Assembly (NCBI GenBank): GCA_958407555.1
Contig: CATYJC010000027.1
Location: forward strand, 1-19,086
DNA from: an uncultured Collinsella sp.
Lineage (GTDB): Bacteria; Actinomycetota; Coriobacteriia; Coriobacteriales; Coriobacteriaceae
Direction of reading: 5' to 3'
Length of the DNA: 19,086 nt
Numbering within the stretch: position 1 is the stretch's first letter; each line of letters opens with the position of its first letter. The position numbers and the translations under genes were made by a program. Under the pieces are notes generated by a model. It was given only the letters and a program-made list of their open reading frames with translations. It ran no database searches and was not told where the DNA came from. Below are positions 6,844-13,765 of the stretch, in pieces.

Positions 6844-9648
6844 GTGAGAGCTTCCGCTGTCCTTCGTTCAGTTATATGTCGCACCCTGGCCGTCGCGCTT
6901 GCTGCGTTCGCCGTACTGAGCGCCGTCATACCCGTCCCCGCCTTTGCCGCCGACTCTGACCAGCAGGTCAAGACGGTCCGCGTTGGCTGGCTTATCAACA
7001 ACGAAGGCTTCCAGGACGGCACCCCCGGCGAGCGTCTCTCGGGCTGGGGTTATGACTACCTGCAGACGCTGTCATACTACACGCCGGGCTGGCAATACGA
7101 ATACGTCTCCGGCACCTTCACCGAGCTTATGGACATGCTCGAGGCGGGCGAAATCGACCTCATGCCCAACATCTCCTACTCCGAGGAACGCGCCCAAAAG
7201 CTGCTCTTCTCCTCGAACCCCGAGGGCGCCGAGCGCTACTACATCTACGCCAAGCCCGATCGCGACGACCTGGCCAAGGGTGACCCCCAAGCGCTCCAGG
7301 GCCTTACCATCGGTTGCAACTCCGGTGTTATGCAAACCTTCGTTGGCCAGCAGTGGCTCGCCAACGAAGGAATCACCTGCACATACAGGGAGTATGACGG
7401 AGGCTCCATGCTCTTTGACGCGCTCGCAGACGGCGAGGTCGACGCCGTCATCATGAACGACACCATCTCGTCGCCCGATGCGTCGCCCATGTTCTACGTT
7501 GGCTCGAGTGACTACTATTTTGCCGTCCCCAAAAGCCGCCCCGACCTGATGAACGACATCAATGCCGCCATGACGGCAATCGCCCGCGTCAACCCACGCT
7601 ATAACGACGAGGTCAAGGCGAATTACTCAGCCCAAAACAGCGGCTCATCATCGCTCACCGGCCCCGAGCGCTCCTGGCTCAAAGCAAACGACAACACCAT
7701 CACGATCGGCTATCTTGAAAACAAACTCCCCTACTGTACGCAAAATGACGACGGCGAAATGGAAGGGTCGCTCGCCTCGCTTGCAACGACGTTGCACGAC
7801 AAGTTTGGCATTACGGTTGCAACAATGGCGTTCTCGAACAACGAGCAAATGACCAAAGCCCTTTCCAAAGGGACCATCGATGTCGCCCTACCGTTGTTTC
7901 GCGACTACTGGCTTGCCGAGCAGGCAGGGGTCATCCTGTCAAACCCGATGGGAACGGTTTCCCTAACCGCCATTCACAGCAGCAGCAACCTGAACAGTGA
8001 CCTTAAGAACATCGCCTGCACAGCAGACGCGATCGTCAACCGTTTTGAGCTCGAAAACCTATTCCCCGACGCAAAGGTAACCGAGTATCCGAATGGCAAC
8101 GAGGCACTCGAAGCCCTCAATAAGGGGAAGGCACGTTGCATCATTGTCCCCAGCACGCGCCTGAAAACCATCCGCGACACCTACGATATCGAGGATTTCC
8201 AAACACAGGAGCTCACCGACACGGCACAGCTATCGTGTTTGATTTCGCGCGGCAAGCCCGTGCTGTTGGGAATCATTAATAAGGGCATCGTCAATGCTGG
8301 CGAATCGCTCTCTGCAAGCAGTTATTCCCCCACATCGTACTCGGCGCAAGAATCGGATGCGTTCCAACTTCTCTACCGCAACCGCATCGTCATTGCGGCA
8401 GTCGTCATCTGCATTTTGCTCACCGGCATCGTCATCCTTGTCTGGTCGCTTCAACGCGCGCAAAAGGAAAAGCAAAAAGCCAATACCGCCAACGCCGCCA
8501 AAACCGCTTTCCTCACACGTATGAGCCACGACATCCGCACGCCGCTCAACGGCATCCTGGGCCTTATCGAAATTGAGGAATTGAAAGACGGCGACATACA
8601 GGCCGCCCGCGAAAGCCGCGCCAAGGCGCGTGTTGCCGCCAATCACCTGCTCTCGCTAATCAACGACATCCTTGAGATGGGCAAAATCGAAGACCGCAAG
8701 CTAACTCTGGAACATGCATCTTTTAACCTCAAAGAGCTCTGTGACGATACGCTGGTGCTGTGCAAGCTCCGCGCATCCGATAACGGCATCACAATGCAGG
8801 ACAATAGTCTGCCGTACGCCACGGGGCCATACATGATCGGCAGTCCCACCCATATCCGACAGATCATGATCAACCTGTTAGACAACAGCATTAAGTACAA
8901 CAAGCGCGGCGGCTCCGTCACCTTTTGCTCAAAGACCAAACCACTCGATGACGGGCGCGCGCTCTTTTGCTTTAGCGTTTCGGATACCGGCATTGGCATG
9001 ACTCCCGAGTTTTTAAAGCATATCTATGAGCCGTTTGCCCAAGAAGGTGACGATGCGCGCAGCAAGTTCCAAGGAACTGGCATGGGCATGCCAATCGTCA
9101 AGTCGCTTATTGAACTGATGGGCGGTACGATTGAGATTTCGAGTAAGGTTGGCGTGGGAAGTACGTTCAACGTCCAGATTCCGCTCGATATCGACAAGAA
9201 CCCTCAGGCTAGAGAGGATGCGAGCAGGCAGACAAACAGCTGCTCGCTTGCCGGCATGAACGTCCTTTTGGCAGAAGACAACGAGCTCAATGCCGAGATT
9301 GCCCAGACTCTACTCGAAAGCGAGGGCATCGTCGTAACTCGCGCCGCCGACGGCAACGAAACGGTCGACCTATACGCTGGTCGTCCCGCCGGCAGCTTCG
9401 ATGCGATCCTGATGGACATCATGATGCCGGGCATGGATGGCTACGAGGCAACCCGCGCGATTCGCCTGAGCGAAAAGGCCGATGCGGCCGACATCCCCAT
9501 CATCGCGCTCACCGCCAACGCATTTGCCGAGGATGCCAAGGCGGCACACGACGCCGGCATGAACGCCCATCTGTCCAAACCGCTCGACTTTAACAAGCTC
9601 AAAAACATACTCGCCCGCATCAAGAAAAACGGATCCGTTTCGCTATAG
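6844..9648 (+). CDS. Hybrid sensor histidine kinase with two periplasmic solute-binding domains
   Basis: A 934-residue sensor. Order: signal peptide (about 1-36, ending PVPAFA), a first SBP_bac_3-like domain (about 40-270, 'VKTVRVGWLINNEGF'), a second one (about 285-490, 'NTITIGYLENKLPYC'), one membrane helix (about 512-536), a HisKA domain with MSHDIRTPLNG (H562), a HATPase with NLLDNSIKYN, DTGIGM and GTGMGMPIV, and a receiver domain with AEDNELN, MDIMMPGMDG (D858) and HLSKP. This is the BvgS/EvgS-like plan. GTG 6844 was chosen for its AGGA 8 bases upstream and a compact signal peptide; ATG 6811 would add 11 residues. No HPt domain and no response regulator with an output domain lie nearby, so its partner is elsewhere. 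It probably senses an amino-acid-like or other small ligand. Confidence 0.92.
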   Translation: MRASAVLRSVICRTLAVALAAFAVLSAVIPVPAFAADSDQQVKTVRVGWLINNEGFQDGTPGERLSGWGYDYLQTLSYYTPGWQYEYVSGTFTELMDMLEAGEIDLMPNISYSEERAQKLLFSSNPEGAERYYIYAKPDRDDLAKGDPQALQGLTIGCNSGVMQTFVGQQWLANEGITCTYREYDGGSMLFDALADGEVDAVIMNDTISSPDASPMFYVGSSDYYFAVPKSRPDLMNDINAAMTAIARVNPRYNDEVKANYSAQNSGSSSLTGPERSWLKANDNTITIGYLENKLPYCTQNDDGEMEGSLASLATTLHDKFGITVATMAFSNNEQMTKALSKGTIDVALPLFRDYWLAEQAGVILSNPMGTVSLTAIHSSSNLNSDLKNIACTADAIVNRFELENLFPDAKVTEYPNGNEALEALNKGKARCIIVPSTRLKTIRDTYDIEDFQTQELTDTAQLSCLISRGKPVLLGIINKGIVNAGESLSASSYSPTSYSAQESDAFQLLYRNRIVIAAVVICILLTGIVILVWSLQRAQKEKQKANTANAAKTAFLTRMSHDIRTPLNGILGLIEIEELKDGDIQAARESRAKARVAANHLLSLINDILEMGKIEDRKLTLEHASFNLKELCDDTLVLCKLRASDNGITMQDNSLPYATGPYMIGSPTHIRQIMINLLDNSIKYNKRGGSVTFCSKTKPLDDGRALFCFSVSDTGIGMTPEFLKHIYEPFAQEGDDARSKFQGTGMGMPIVKSLIELMGGTIEISSKVGVGSTFNVQIPLDIDKNPQAREDASRQTNSCSLAGMNVLLAEDNELNAEIAQTLLESEGIVVTRAADGNETVDLYAGRPAGSFDAILMDIMMPGMDGYEATRAIRLSEKADAADIPIIALTANAFAEDAKAAHDAGMNAHLSKPLDFNKLKNILARIKKNGSVSL

Positions 9649-9690
9649 TTTGTGCTCAACCACCACGCACGACCAGAAAGGAAACCAACG

Positions 9691-10170
9691 ATGTTTAGGC
9701 CCTTACGTCGAAAGAAACGCGCCATCACCGACGAGGAAGCGCGCGAACTGCTCGCTACCTGCAAGCGCGGCGTCTTTGCCGTCAACGGCGACGATGGCTA
9801 CCCGTACGCCATTCCCGTCAACTACTTCTTTGACGCCGAGCACGACAAGATTTATTTCCATGGCGCCAAGGCTGGCCACAAGGTCGACGCACTCAAGCGC
9901 GATGACAAGGTCTGCTTTACCGTTTACGGCAACGAGTGGTACCAGGACGGTGACTGGGCTCCATACGTTATGAGTACCGTGGTCTTTGGCCGCTGTCGCC
10001 TGGCAAATGACACTCCCGCGTTTATCGAGGACAAAGTCCGCCGGCTCGCGCTTAAGTACTACCCTTCTGCCGAGGAAGTCGAAGAGGAAATCGCCAAAGA
10101 CATCAAGGGCGTCCAGCTCTACGAGATTACGATTGAGCATCTCTGCGGTAAGCAGATTCAAGAAAAATAA
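9691..10170 (+). CDS. PPOX-fold flavin protein, NimA-like
   Basis: A 159-residue protein of the pyridoxamine 5'-phosphate oxidase-like split-barrel family. 'ATCKRGVFAVNGDDGYPYAIPVNYFF' followed by 'KIYFHGAKAGHKVDALKRDDKVCFTVYG' is the typical flavin-binding pattern of NimA-type members, which include nitroimidazole reductases. The C-terminal half continues with 'GRCRLAND' and a charged helix. The ATG at 9691 is preferred to a GTG at 9652 because AGAAAGGA lies just upstream. It starts 42 bp after the kinase stop and could be co-transcribed. The real substrate is unknown; Nim function should not be assumed from the fold alone. Confidence 0.85.
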   Translation: MFRPLRRKKRAITDEEARELLATCKRGVFAVNGDDGYPYAIPVNYFFDAEHDKIYFHGAKAGHKVDALKRDDKVCFTVYGNEWYQDGDWAPYVMSTVVFGRCRLANDTPAFIEDKVRRLALKYYPSAEEVEEEIAKDIKGVQLYEITIEHLCGKQIQEK

Positions 10171-10217
10171 ACCTCCGCAGCAGGTCTGCGCCCAATGGTT
10201 ACAGATGCCTTACCACA

Positions 10218-10251
10218 CGGGGCCTTCCAGCCGGCCTGGCAGAAGGCCCCG
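10218..10251. terminator. Hairpin between convergent genes, without T-run
   Basis: CGGGGCCTTC (10218-10227) and GAAGGCCCCG (10242-10251) form a perfect 10-bp stem, with a 14-base loop that can pair further. It lies between the converging flavin-protein and MalY genes, where a shared terminator is expected, but neither side has a T-run. Confidence 0.55.
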
Positions 10252-10265
10252 CATGCAGTGCTCAC

Positions 10266-11480
10266 TTACCGTGCATTATAAACGTAGCGGTCCAAGCGGT
10301 CGCACGCTTCCCTTACGCGCGAAAGCGGTAGCGCCAGATTCACGCGAATGTGGCAGGGCCCGTGGAACGGACGGCCGTCCTGATACCCCACGCCCACGCG
10401 CGCCCCCTCGTCGAGCAGCCACTGAATATCGCGGCCATGCTCGCGGCACCACTCGGTGCAGTCCAGAAACACCATGTACGTGCCCTGCGGACGCGAAAAC
10501 GCGACGCCCTTCCAGTGCTTTTCTGCATACGAGCAGAAGTACTCGATATTGCCGGCAAGCACCTGGTTGAGCTCGTTCACCCACTCGTAGCCCTGCGGCT
10601 GGTAAGCACCGATAAGCGCATGCATGGAGAGGACATTCATCTCGTTGTAGTGAGTCTTGTCGGACACGGCGCACATGCGGTCACGCAGCGTCTCGTTGTA
10701 GACAATGTGGTAGCTGCCGACCAGGCCCGCCAGGTTGAACGTCTTGCTGGGCGCGTAGAGGGCAACCGTACGCATGCGGGCATCCTCGCTCACCGACTGC
10801 GTCGGGATATGCTTGTGCCCCGGCAGGATGATATCGGACCAAATCTCGTCCGAGATCACCACGCAATCGTGCTGGCGATAGATGTCCATGGCGCGCTCGA
10901 TCTCGTCGCGCTCCCATACGCGGCCGCAGGGATTGTGCGGCGAGCAGAACACCGCGGCATGGATGTGGTTTTGGGCGAGCTTATGCTCCATGTCCTCAAA
11001 GTCCATACGCCACACGCCTTGATCGTCGAGCTTAAGCGGGCTGTGGACAATACGATAGCCCGCGGCTTCGATGGATTTGGTAAAGCCGATGTAGGTGGGG
11101 CTATGGACCAGCACCGCATCGCCCGGCTGGATATACGCGCGCAACGTCGACACGACACCGCCCAGCACGCCGTTTTCGTAGCCGATATGCTCCGGTGCCA
11201 AGCCCTCAACGCCATTGCGGCGCCTCTGCCATTCGATGATGCGATCGAAATACTCGGGACGCGGATTGAAGTAGCCAAACATGGGGTGCTGAGCGCGCTT
11301 GATGATGTACTCCTGGACCGTGGGCACCGTGGCAAAATTCATGTCGGCCACCCACATGGGGATGCGGTCGAAGCCCTCGTCGGGTGCGTTCGGAGCCATG
11401 CCGGGGATCTCGCCCCAAGAGTCAACGGCGATGGAGTCCATGCCGTGGCGGTCGATAAGCGAGCTAAAGTCGTATTTCAT
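10266..11480 (-). CDS. MalY/PatB-type PLP-dependent C-S lyase
   Basis: A 404-residue fold-type I aminotransferase-like enzyme. It has the PLP lysine in SKTFN (K246), ISDEIWSD (D211) to bind the pyridine nitrogen, SPHNPCGR (N183), and an N-terminal 'DRIPMWVADMNFATVPTV' that is typical of MalY/PatB cystathionine beta-lyases. Such enzymes cleave cystathionine or cysteine conjugates to pyruvate, ammonia and a thiol, so roles in methionine synthesis or hydrogen sulfide release are plausible. E. coli MalY also represses the maltose regulon, but nothing here points to that. GGGAG precedes the ATG by 8 bases. It lies 112 bp downstream of trmO on the minus strand. Confidence 0.9.
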   Translation of the reverse strand: MKYDFSSLIDRHGMDSIAVDSWGEIPGMAPNAPDEGFDRIPMWVADMNFATVPTVQEYIIKRAQHPMFGYFNPRPEYFDRIIEWQRRRNGVEGLAPEHIGYENGVLGGVVSTLRAYIQPGDAVLVHSPTYIGFTKSIEAAGYRIVHSPLKLDDQGVWRMDFEDMEHKLAQNHIHAAVFCSPHNPCGRVWERDEIERAMDIYRQHDCVVISDEIWSDIILPGHKHIPTQSVSEDARMRTVALYAPSKTFNLAGLVGSYHIVYNETLRDRMCAVSDKTHYNEMNVLSMHALIGAYQPQGYEWVNELNQVLAGNIEYFCSYAEKHWKGVAFSRPQGTYMVFLDCTEWCREHGRDIQWLLDEGARVGVGYQDGRPFHGPCHIRVNLALPLSRVREACDRLDRYVYNAR

Positions 11481-11592
11481 GCTGAACTCCCGTGCAAAGT
11501 TGATTGTTTTGGTAGGCGTTATTGTCCACCAGCGTGGGCGGTTTTGGCATGGGGTTTGCTGTTGATTTTGACGGATACGGGCGGATGGCAGA

Positions 11593-12330
11593 TTAGTCTT
11601 GAGCGTCGTTGATGGCGGTTACCGTCAACCCGGCTCCGTCGACCGTAAACGATATGTCGAGCCCGGCGTAAGCCAAATGGTAAACGCGGTTTGGCTCGTG
11701 CTTGCTGCCCGCGCGGCGCGGATCTTGGCGAAGAACCTCGACCAAGCCAGGGAGCTTTGCGGGCGAGACCATATCCTGCAGCGCATGCGGAAACTCTACG
11801 TCGAGCTCTTGCCACGGCGCGTCTTCAATCCAGCCGCCCGTCGCATCCGGGTGACAGTCGGCAAATGGAATGTAGGGCTTAATGTCGTAGATGGGCGAGC
11901 CGTCGCGCAGATCGGCCCCCAGCACATGGATGATGGGGCCATCGTCGGTGAGCTCCACGCGGTCGAGCTTGACGCAGGTAAGCCCGATGGGATTAGGGCG
12001 AAACGGACTGCGCGTGGCAAACACGCCCACGCGCTCGGCTCCACCCAGACGCGGCGGGCGCACAGTTTTCGACCACTTGGCATTGGTGCCGGACCTGTCC
12101 TGCGTCTTGGCATCGGTAGCTATGTCCTTAGCCGTGCCGCCGGGCGTTCCGTTTTCAAAGCGCCACAGCAGCCACAGGTGAGAGAAGGAGTCTAGACCCT
12201 CAACCGCTGCATTGGAGGCAAATTCCGGCTCAAAAACGATGCGTCCCTGCAGATGGGGCGCCAAAAAGCTGTTGCGCGGAATGCCGAACTTCTGCGGCAG
12301 GTCGGTATGTATGTGTGCGATAGGTTCCAT
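11593..12330 (-). CDS. trmO: tRNA (N6-threonylcarbamoyladenosine(37)-N6)-methyltransferase TrmO
   Basis: A 245-residue TsaA-like beta-barrel protein. Family marks are 'PIAHIHTD' at the start, 'FPRNSFLAP'-like GIPRNSFLAP (16-25), 'LDSFSHLWLLWRF' (46-58), 'TVRPPRLGG' (89-97), 'VGVFATRSPFRPNPIGLT' (101-118) and 'DGSPIYDIKPYIPFAD' (143-158). It should methylate t6A37 in threonine tRNAs to m6t6A using SAM. Compared with E. coli TrmO there is an insert of about 20 residues (61-88) before TVRPPRLGG. The reading frame stays open far upstream, but that part runs antisense to the XRE gene. The ATG at 12330 has no ribosome site but sits 7 bases after a TACAAT box, suggesting a leaderless mRNA; ATG 12339 is possible. 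Confidence 0.9.
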   Translation of the reverse strand: MEPIAHIHTDLPQKFGIPRNSFLAPHLQGRIVFEPEFASNAAVEGLDSFSHLWLLWRFENGTPGGTAKDIATDAKTQDRSGTNAKWSKTVRPPRLGGAERVGVFATRSPFRPNPIGLTCVKLDRVELTDDGPIIHVLGADLRDGSPIYDIKPYIPFADCHPDATGGWIEDAPWQELDVEFPHALQDMVSPAKLPGLVEVLRQDPRRAGSKHEPNRVYHLAYAGLDISFTVDGAGLTVTAINDAQD

Positions 12331-12337
12331 GCCGGTC

Positions 12338-12343
12338 ATTGTA
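12338..12343 (-). promoter_or_regulatory. -10 box of a probably leaderless trmO transcript
   Basis: On the minus strand TACAAT is followed by seven bases and then the trmO ATG, so transcription would start at or next to the A of the start codon. No purine-rich ribosome site is present. A matching -35 box was not evident. Confidence 0.5.
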
Positions 12344-12397
12344 CGGCATGGAGGCTTGGGGCGTTGCGTGCAATTCTTCGCCGCGGTCCCCCGTCGT

Positions 12398-12412
12398 GCA
12401 ACCAACGGTTGC
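12398..12412. promoter_or_regulatory. Palindromic operator candidate at the XRE gene promoter
   Basis: GCAACC-AAC-GGTTGC is a perfect 6+6 bp inverted repeat ending one base before the proposed -35 box of the XRE gene. The position and size suit an XRE-family dimer, so self-control is a reasonable guess. It lies about 55-70 bases upstream of the divergent trmO start and could affect both genes. Confidence 0.5.
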
Positions 12413-12441
12413 TTGGAAGGGCGCCTGCTGCCGCGTATGCT
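12413..12441 (+). promoter_or_regulatory. Promoter of the XRE regulator gene
   Basis: TTGGAA (12413-12418) and TATGCT (12436-12441) are separated by 17 bases, the optimum for a sigma-70-type promoter. The predicted mRNA would start near 12448, leaving a leader of about 24 bases with AAAGGAG before the ATG at 12472. Confidence 0.55.
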
Positions 12442-12471
12442 TAAGCCATCAACCAGCAGAAAGGAGCCGTT

Positions 12472-13299
12472 ATGGCCTTTGCAGAAAAGCTCATCGCCGT
12501 CCGTCGCGCTCATCACCTCACCCAAGAGCAACTCGCCGCCAAGCTCTTCGTCACACGCCAAGCCGTCAGCCGTTGGGAGCGTGGCGAGGTCACACCGGGC
12601 ATCGACATGATGAAGCTCATCGCCGCTGTGACCGGCGAGCCCCTGTCTCATCTGCTCGAAATGCCCGAGCGCTATTGCCAGAGCTGCGGCATGATACTCA
12701 CGCCCGACGACTGCGGTACCGATGCTGCGGGCGCCGCGACCGATCATTACTGCAAGTGGTGCTACGACCACGGCCAGTACACCTACGAGACCACCATGGA
12801 GACGATGATCGAGGACTGTGCCCCGCGGCTGGCACAAAACACCGGTATGTCGCTCGACGAAGCCGTCTCGCTCATGGGAGCCGTGCTGCCACAGCTGGAG
12901 CGCTGGCACACCGTGCAGGAAAACGAGGAGCGCTACGGTGCCGAGGCGCGGTCGCGCTATGGCGATGAGGCTATCGATGCAGCAAACGAAACGTTACTGG
13001 ACATGAATCCTCAGACATGGAACGACATGAAGGAACTTGAACGCGCTATTCTGGGTCAGCTCTCGATTGCCATGGGCGACGGCGATGCGGATGGAAGCGA
13101 GGCTCGCAAGCTCGTCGCGATGCATCACCGCTGGATAGCTCTCAACTGGGGCAGCGAGCCCCAAGACGAGGCCTATCTGGGGCTCGCCCACGGCTACCTC
13201 GCCGATCAGCGCTTTATCGACTACTACGACAAGCCATGCGGCACCGGAGCCACGGCGTTTCTAGTTCAGGCCATCGAGTCGTCGTTGACGCGCGCATAG
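12472..13299 (+). CDS. XRE regulator fused to a zinc ribbon and a TipAS-like ligand domain
   Basis: A 275-residue protein with three parts. Residues 1-62 are an XRE/HTH_3 DNA-binding domain (LTQEQLAAKLFVTRQAVSRWERG). Residues 67-120 match the 'putative zinc ribbon' family: CQSCGMIL (C69, C72), CGT, YCKWCYDHGQYT (C94, C97) and 'TTMETMIEDC'. Residues about 150-273 resemble the TipAS antibiotic-recognition domain: 'EERYGAEARSRYGDEA', 'MHHRWIALNW' and 'LAHGYLADQRFIDYYD'. TipAS usually sits on MerR regulators and binds thiopeptides, so this may be a small-molecule sensor, here with a different DNA-binding head. AAAGGAG precedes the ATG. The glutaredoxin gene follows by 51 bp. HTH and zinc ribbon are clear; the TipAS match is by pattern recall. 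Confidence 0.85.
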   Translation: MAFAEKLIAVRRAHHLTQEQLAAKLFVTRQAVSRWERGEVTPGIDMMKLIAAVTGEPLSHLLEMPERYCQSCGMILTPDDCGTDAAGAATDHYCKWCYDHGQYTYETTMETMIEDCAPRLAQNTGMSLDEAVSLMGAVLPQLERWHTVQENEERYGAEARSRYGDEAIDAANETLLDMNPQTWNDMKELERAILGQLSIAMGDGDADGSEARKLVAMHHRWIALNWGSEPQDEAYLGLAHGYLADQRFIDYYDKPCGTGATAFLVQAIESSLTRA

Positions 13300-13350
13300 A
13301 CCGCGGCGGCTTTGGGTATTTCAATCAAAACCTCAACCGATTGGAGACCC

Positions 13351-13596
13351 ATGGCTACTGATCACGAGCTCGTGCTCTACGTTATGACCGGCTGCCCGTA
13401 TTGCATAAAGGTCAAGCGCTTTCTGGCAGATAACGGCGTGACCATTCCCGAGCGCAATATCTCGACCGATTCCGATGCCGAACAGACACTCATCGCCATC
13501 GGCGGAAAACGCCAGGTTCCCTGCCTGTTCATCGACGGCAAACCACTCTACGAATCGAGCGACATCATCGCATGGGCACAGGAGAACCTGCTCTAG
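13351..13596 (+). CDS. Glutaredoxin
   Basis: An 81-residue single-domain glutaredoxin. The dithiol active site is CPYC (C15, C18) after 'LVLYVMTG'. 'RQVPCLFIDGKPLYESSDIIAWAQ' holds the cis-proline loop (VP) and the glutathione-binding C-terminal part. It reduces disulfides using glutathione or another low-molecular-weight thiol; glutathione synthesis genes are not in the window. TTGGAG lies 4-9 bases before the ATG at 13351; an earlier in-frame TTG at 13312 lacks such a site. It lies 51 bp after the XRE gene and probably shares its transcript. A long hairpin with a T-run follows. Confidence 0.92.
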   Translation: MATDHELVLYVMTGCPYCIKVKRFLADNGVTIPERNISTDSDAEQTLIAIGGKRQVPCLFIDGKPLYESSDIIAWAQENLL

Positions 13597-13640
13597 TATG
13601 CGCGTTGCAACCGGCCCACCCCAACCCATACGGCCAAACA

Positions 13641-13702
13641 TGTACGCCAGCATCCAAAGTCGACATTTTTCGACATCTTTGGATGCTGGCGTACAGTTTT
13701 TT
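13641..13702 (+). terminator. Very long perfect hairpin with T-run after the glutaredoxin gene
   Basis: TGTACGCCAGCATCCAAAG (13641-13659) is perfectly repeated in inverted form at 13677-13695, a 19-bp stem. The 17-base loop contains TCGACAT twice. GTTTTTTG follows the stem at once, so it can act as an intrinsic terminator. The stem is longer and less GC-rich than usual terminators, so it may also be a repeat element or a protein-binding palindrome. Confidence 0.7.
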
Positions 13703-13716
13703 GCAACATAGTCATC

Positions 13717-13756
13717 GGGGACGTTCTTAAATGACTAGTCGTTAAAGAACGTCTCC
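13717..13756. repeat. 40-bp near-perfect palindrome
   Basis: The 40 bases are self-complementary around ACTAGT (13734-13739) with 17 of 20 pairs matching. The arms carry GGGGACGTTCTT and AAGAACGTCTCC. It lies between the glutaredoxin terminator and the end of the convergent dus gene and shares its GGGACGTTC core with the hairpin repeat at 6699-6756. Confidence 0.7.
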
Positions 13757-13765
13757 AATGGCTAG

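Noticed and set aside
10350..11612. Open frame of 420 codons on the plus strand opposite the MalY gene
   Set aside because: It is fully antisense to a clear PLP enzyme, has no family signature or ribosome site, and is explained by GC-rich codon bias on the other strand.
12331..12909. Long N-terminal extension of trmO in the same frame
   Set aside because: The extra 190 residues run antisense to the XRE gene and match no family; the conserved TrmO sequence begins at MEPIAHIH.
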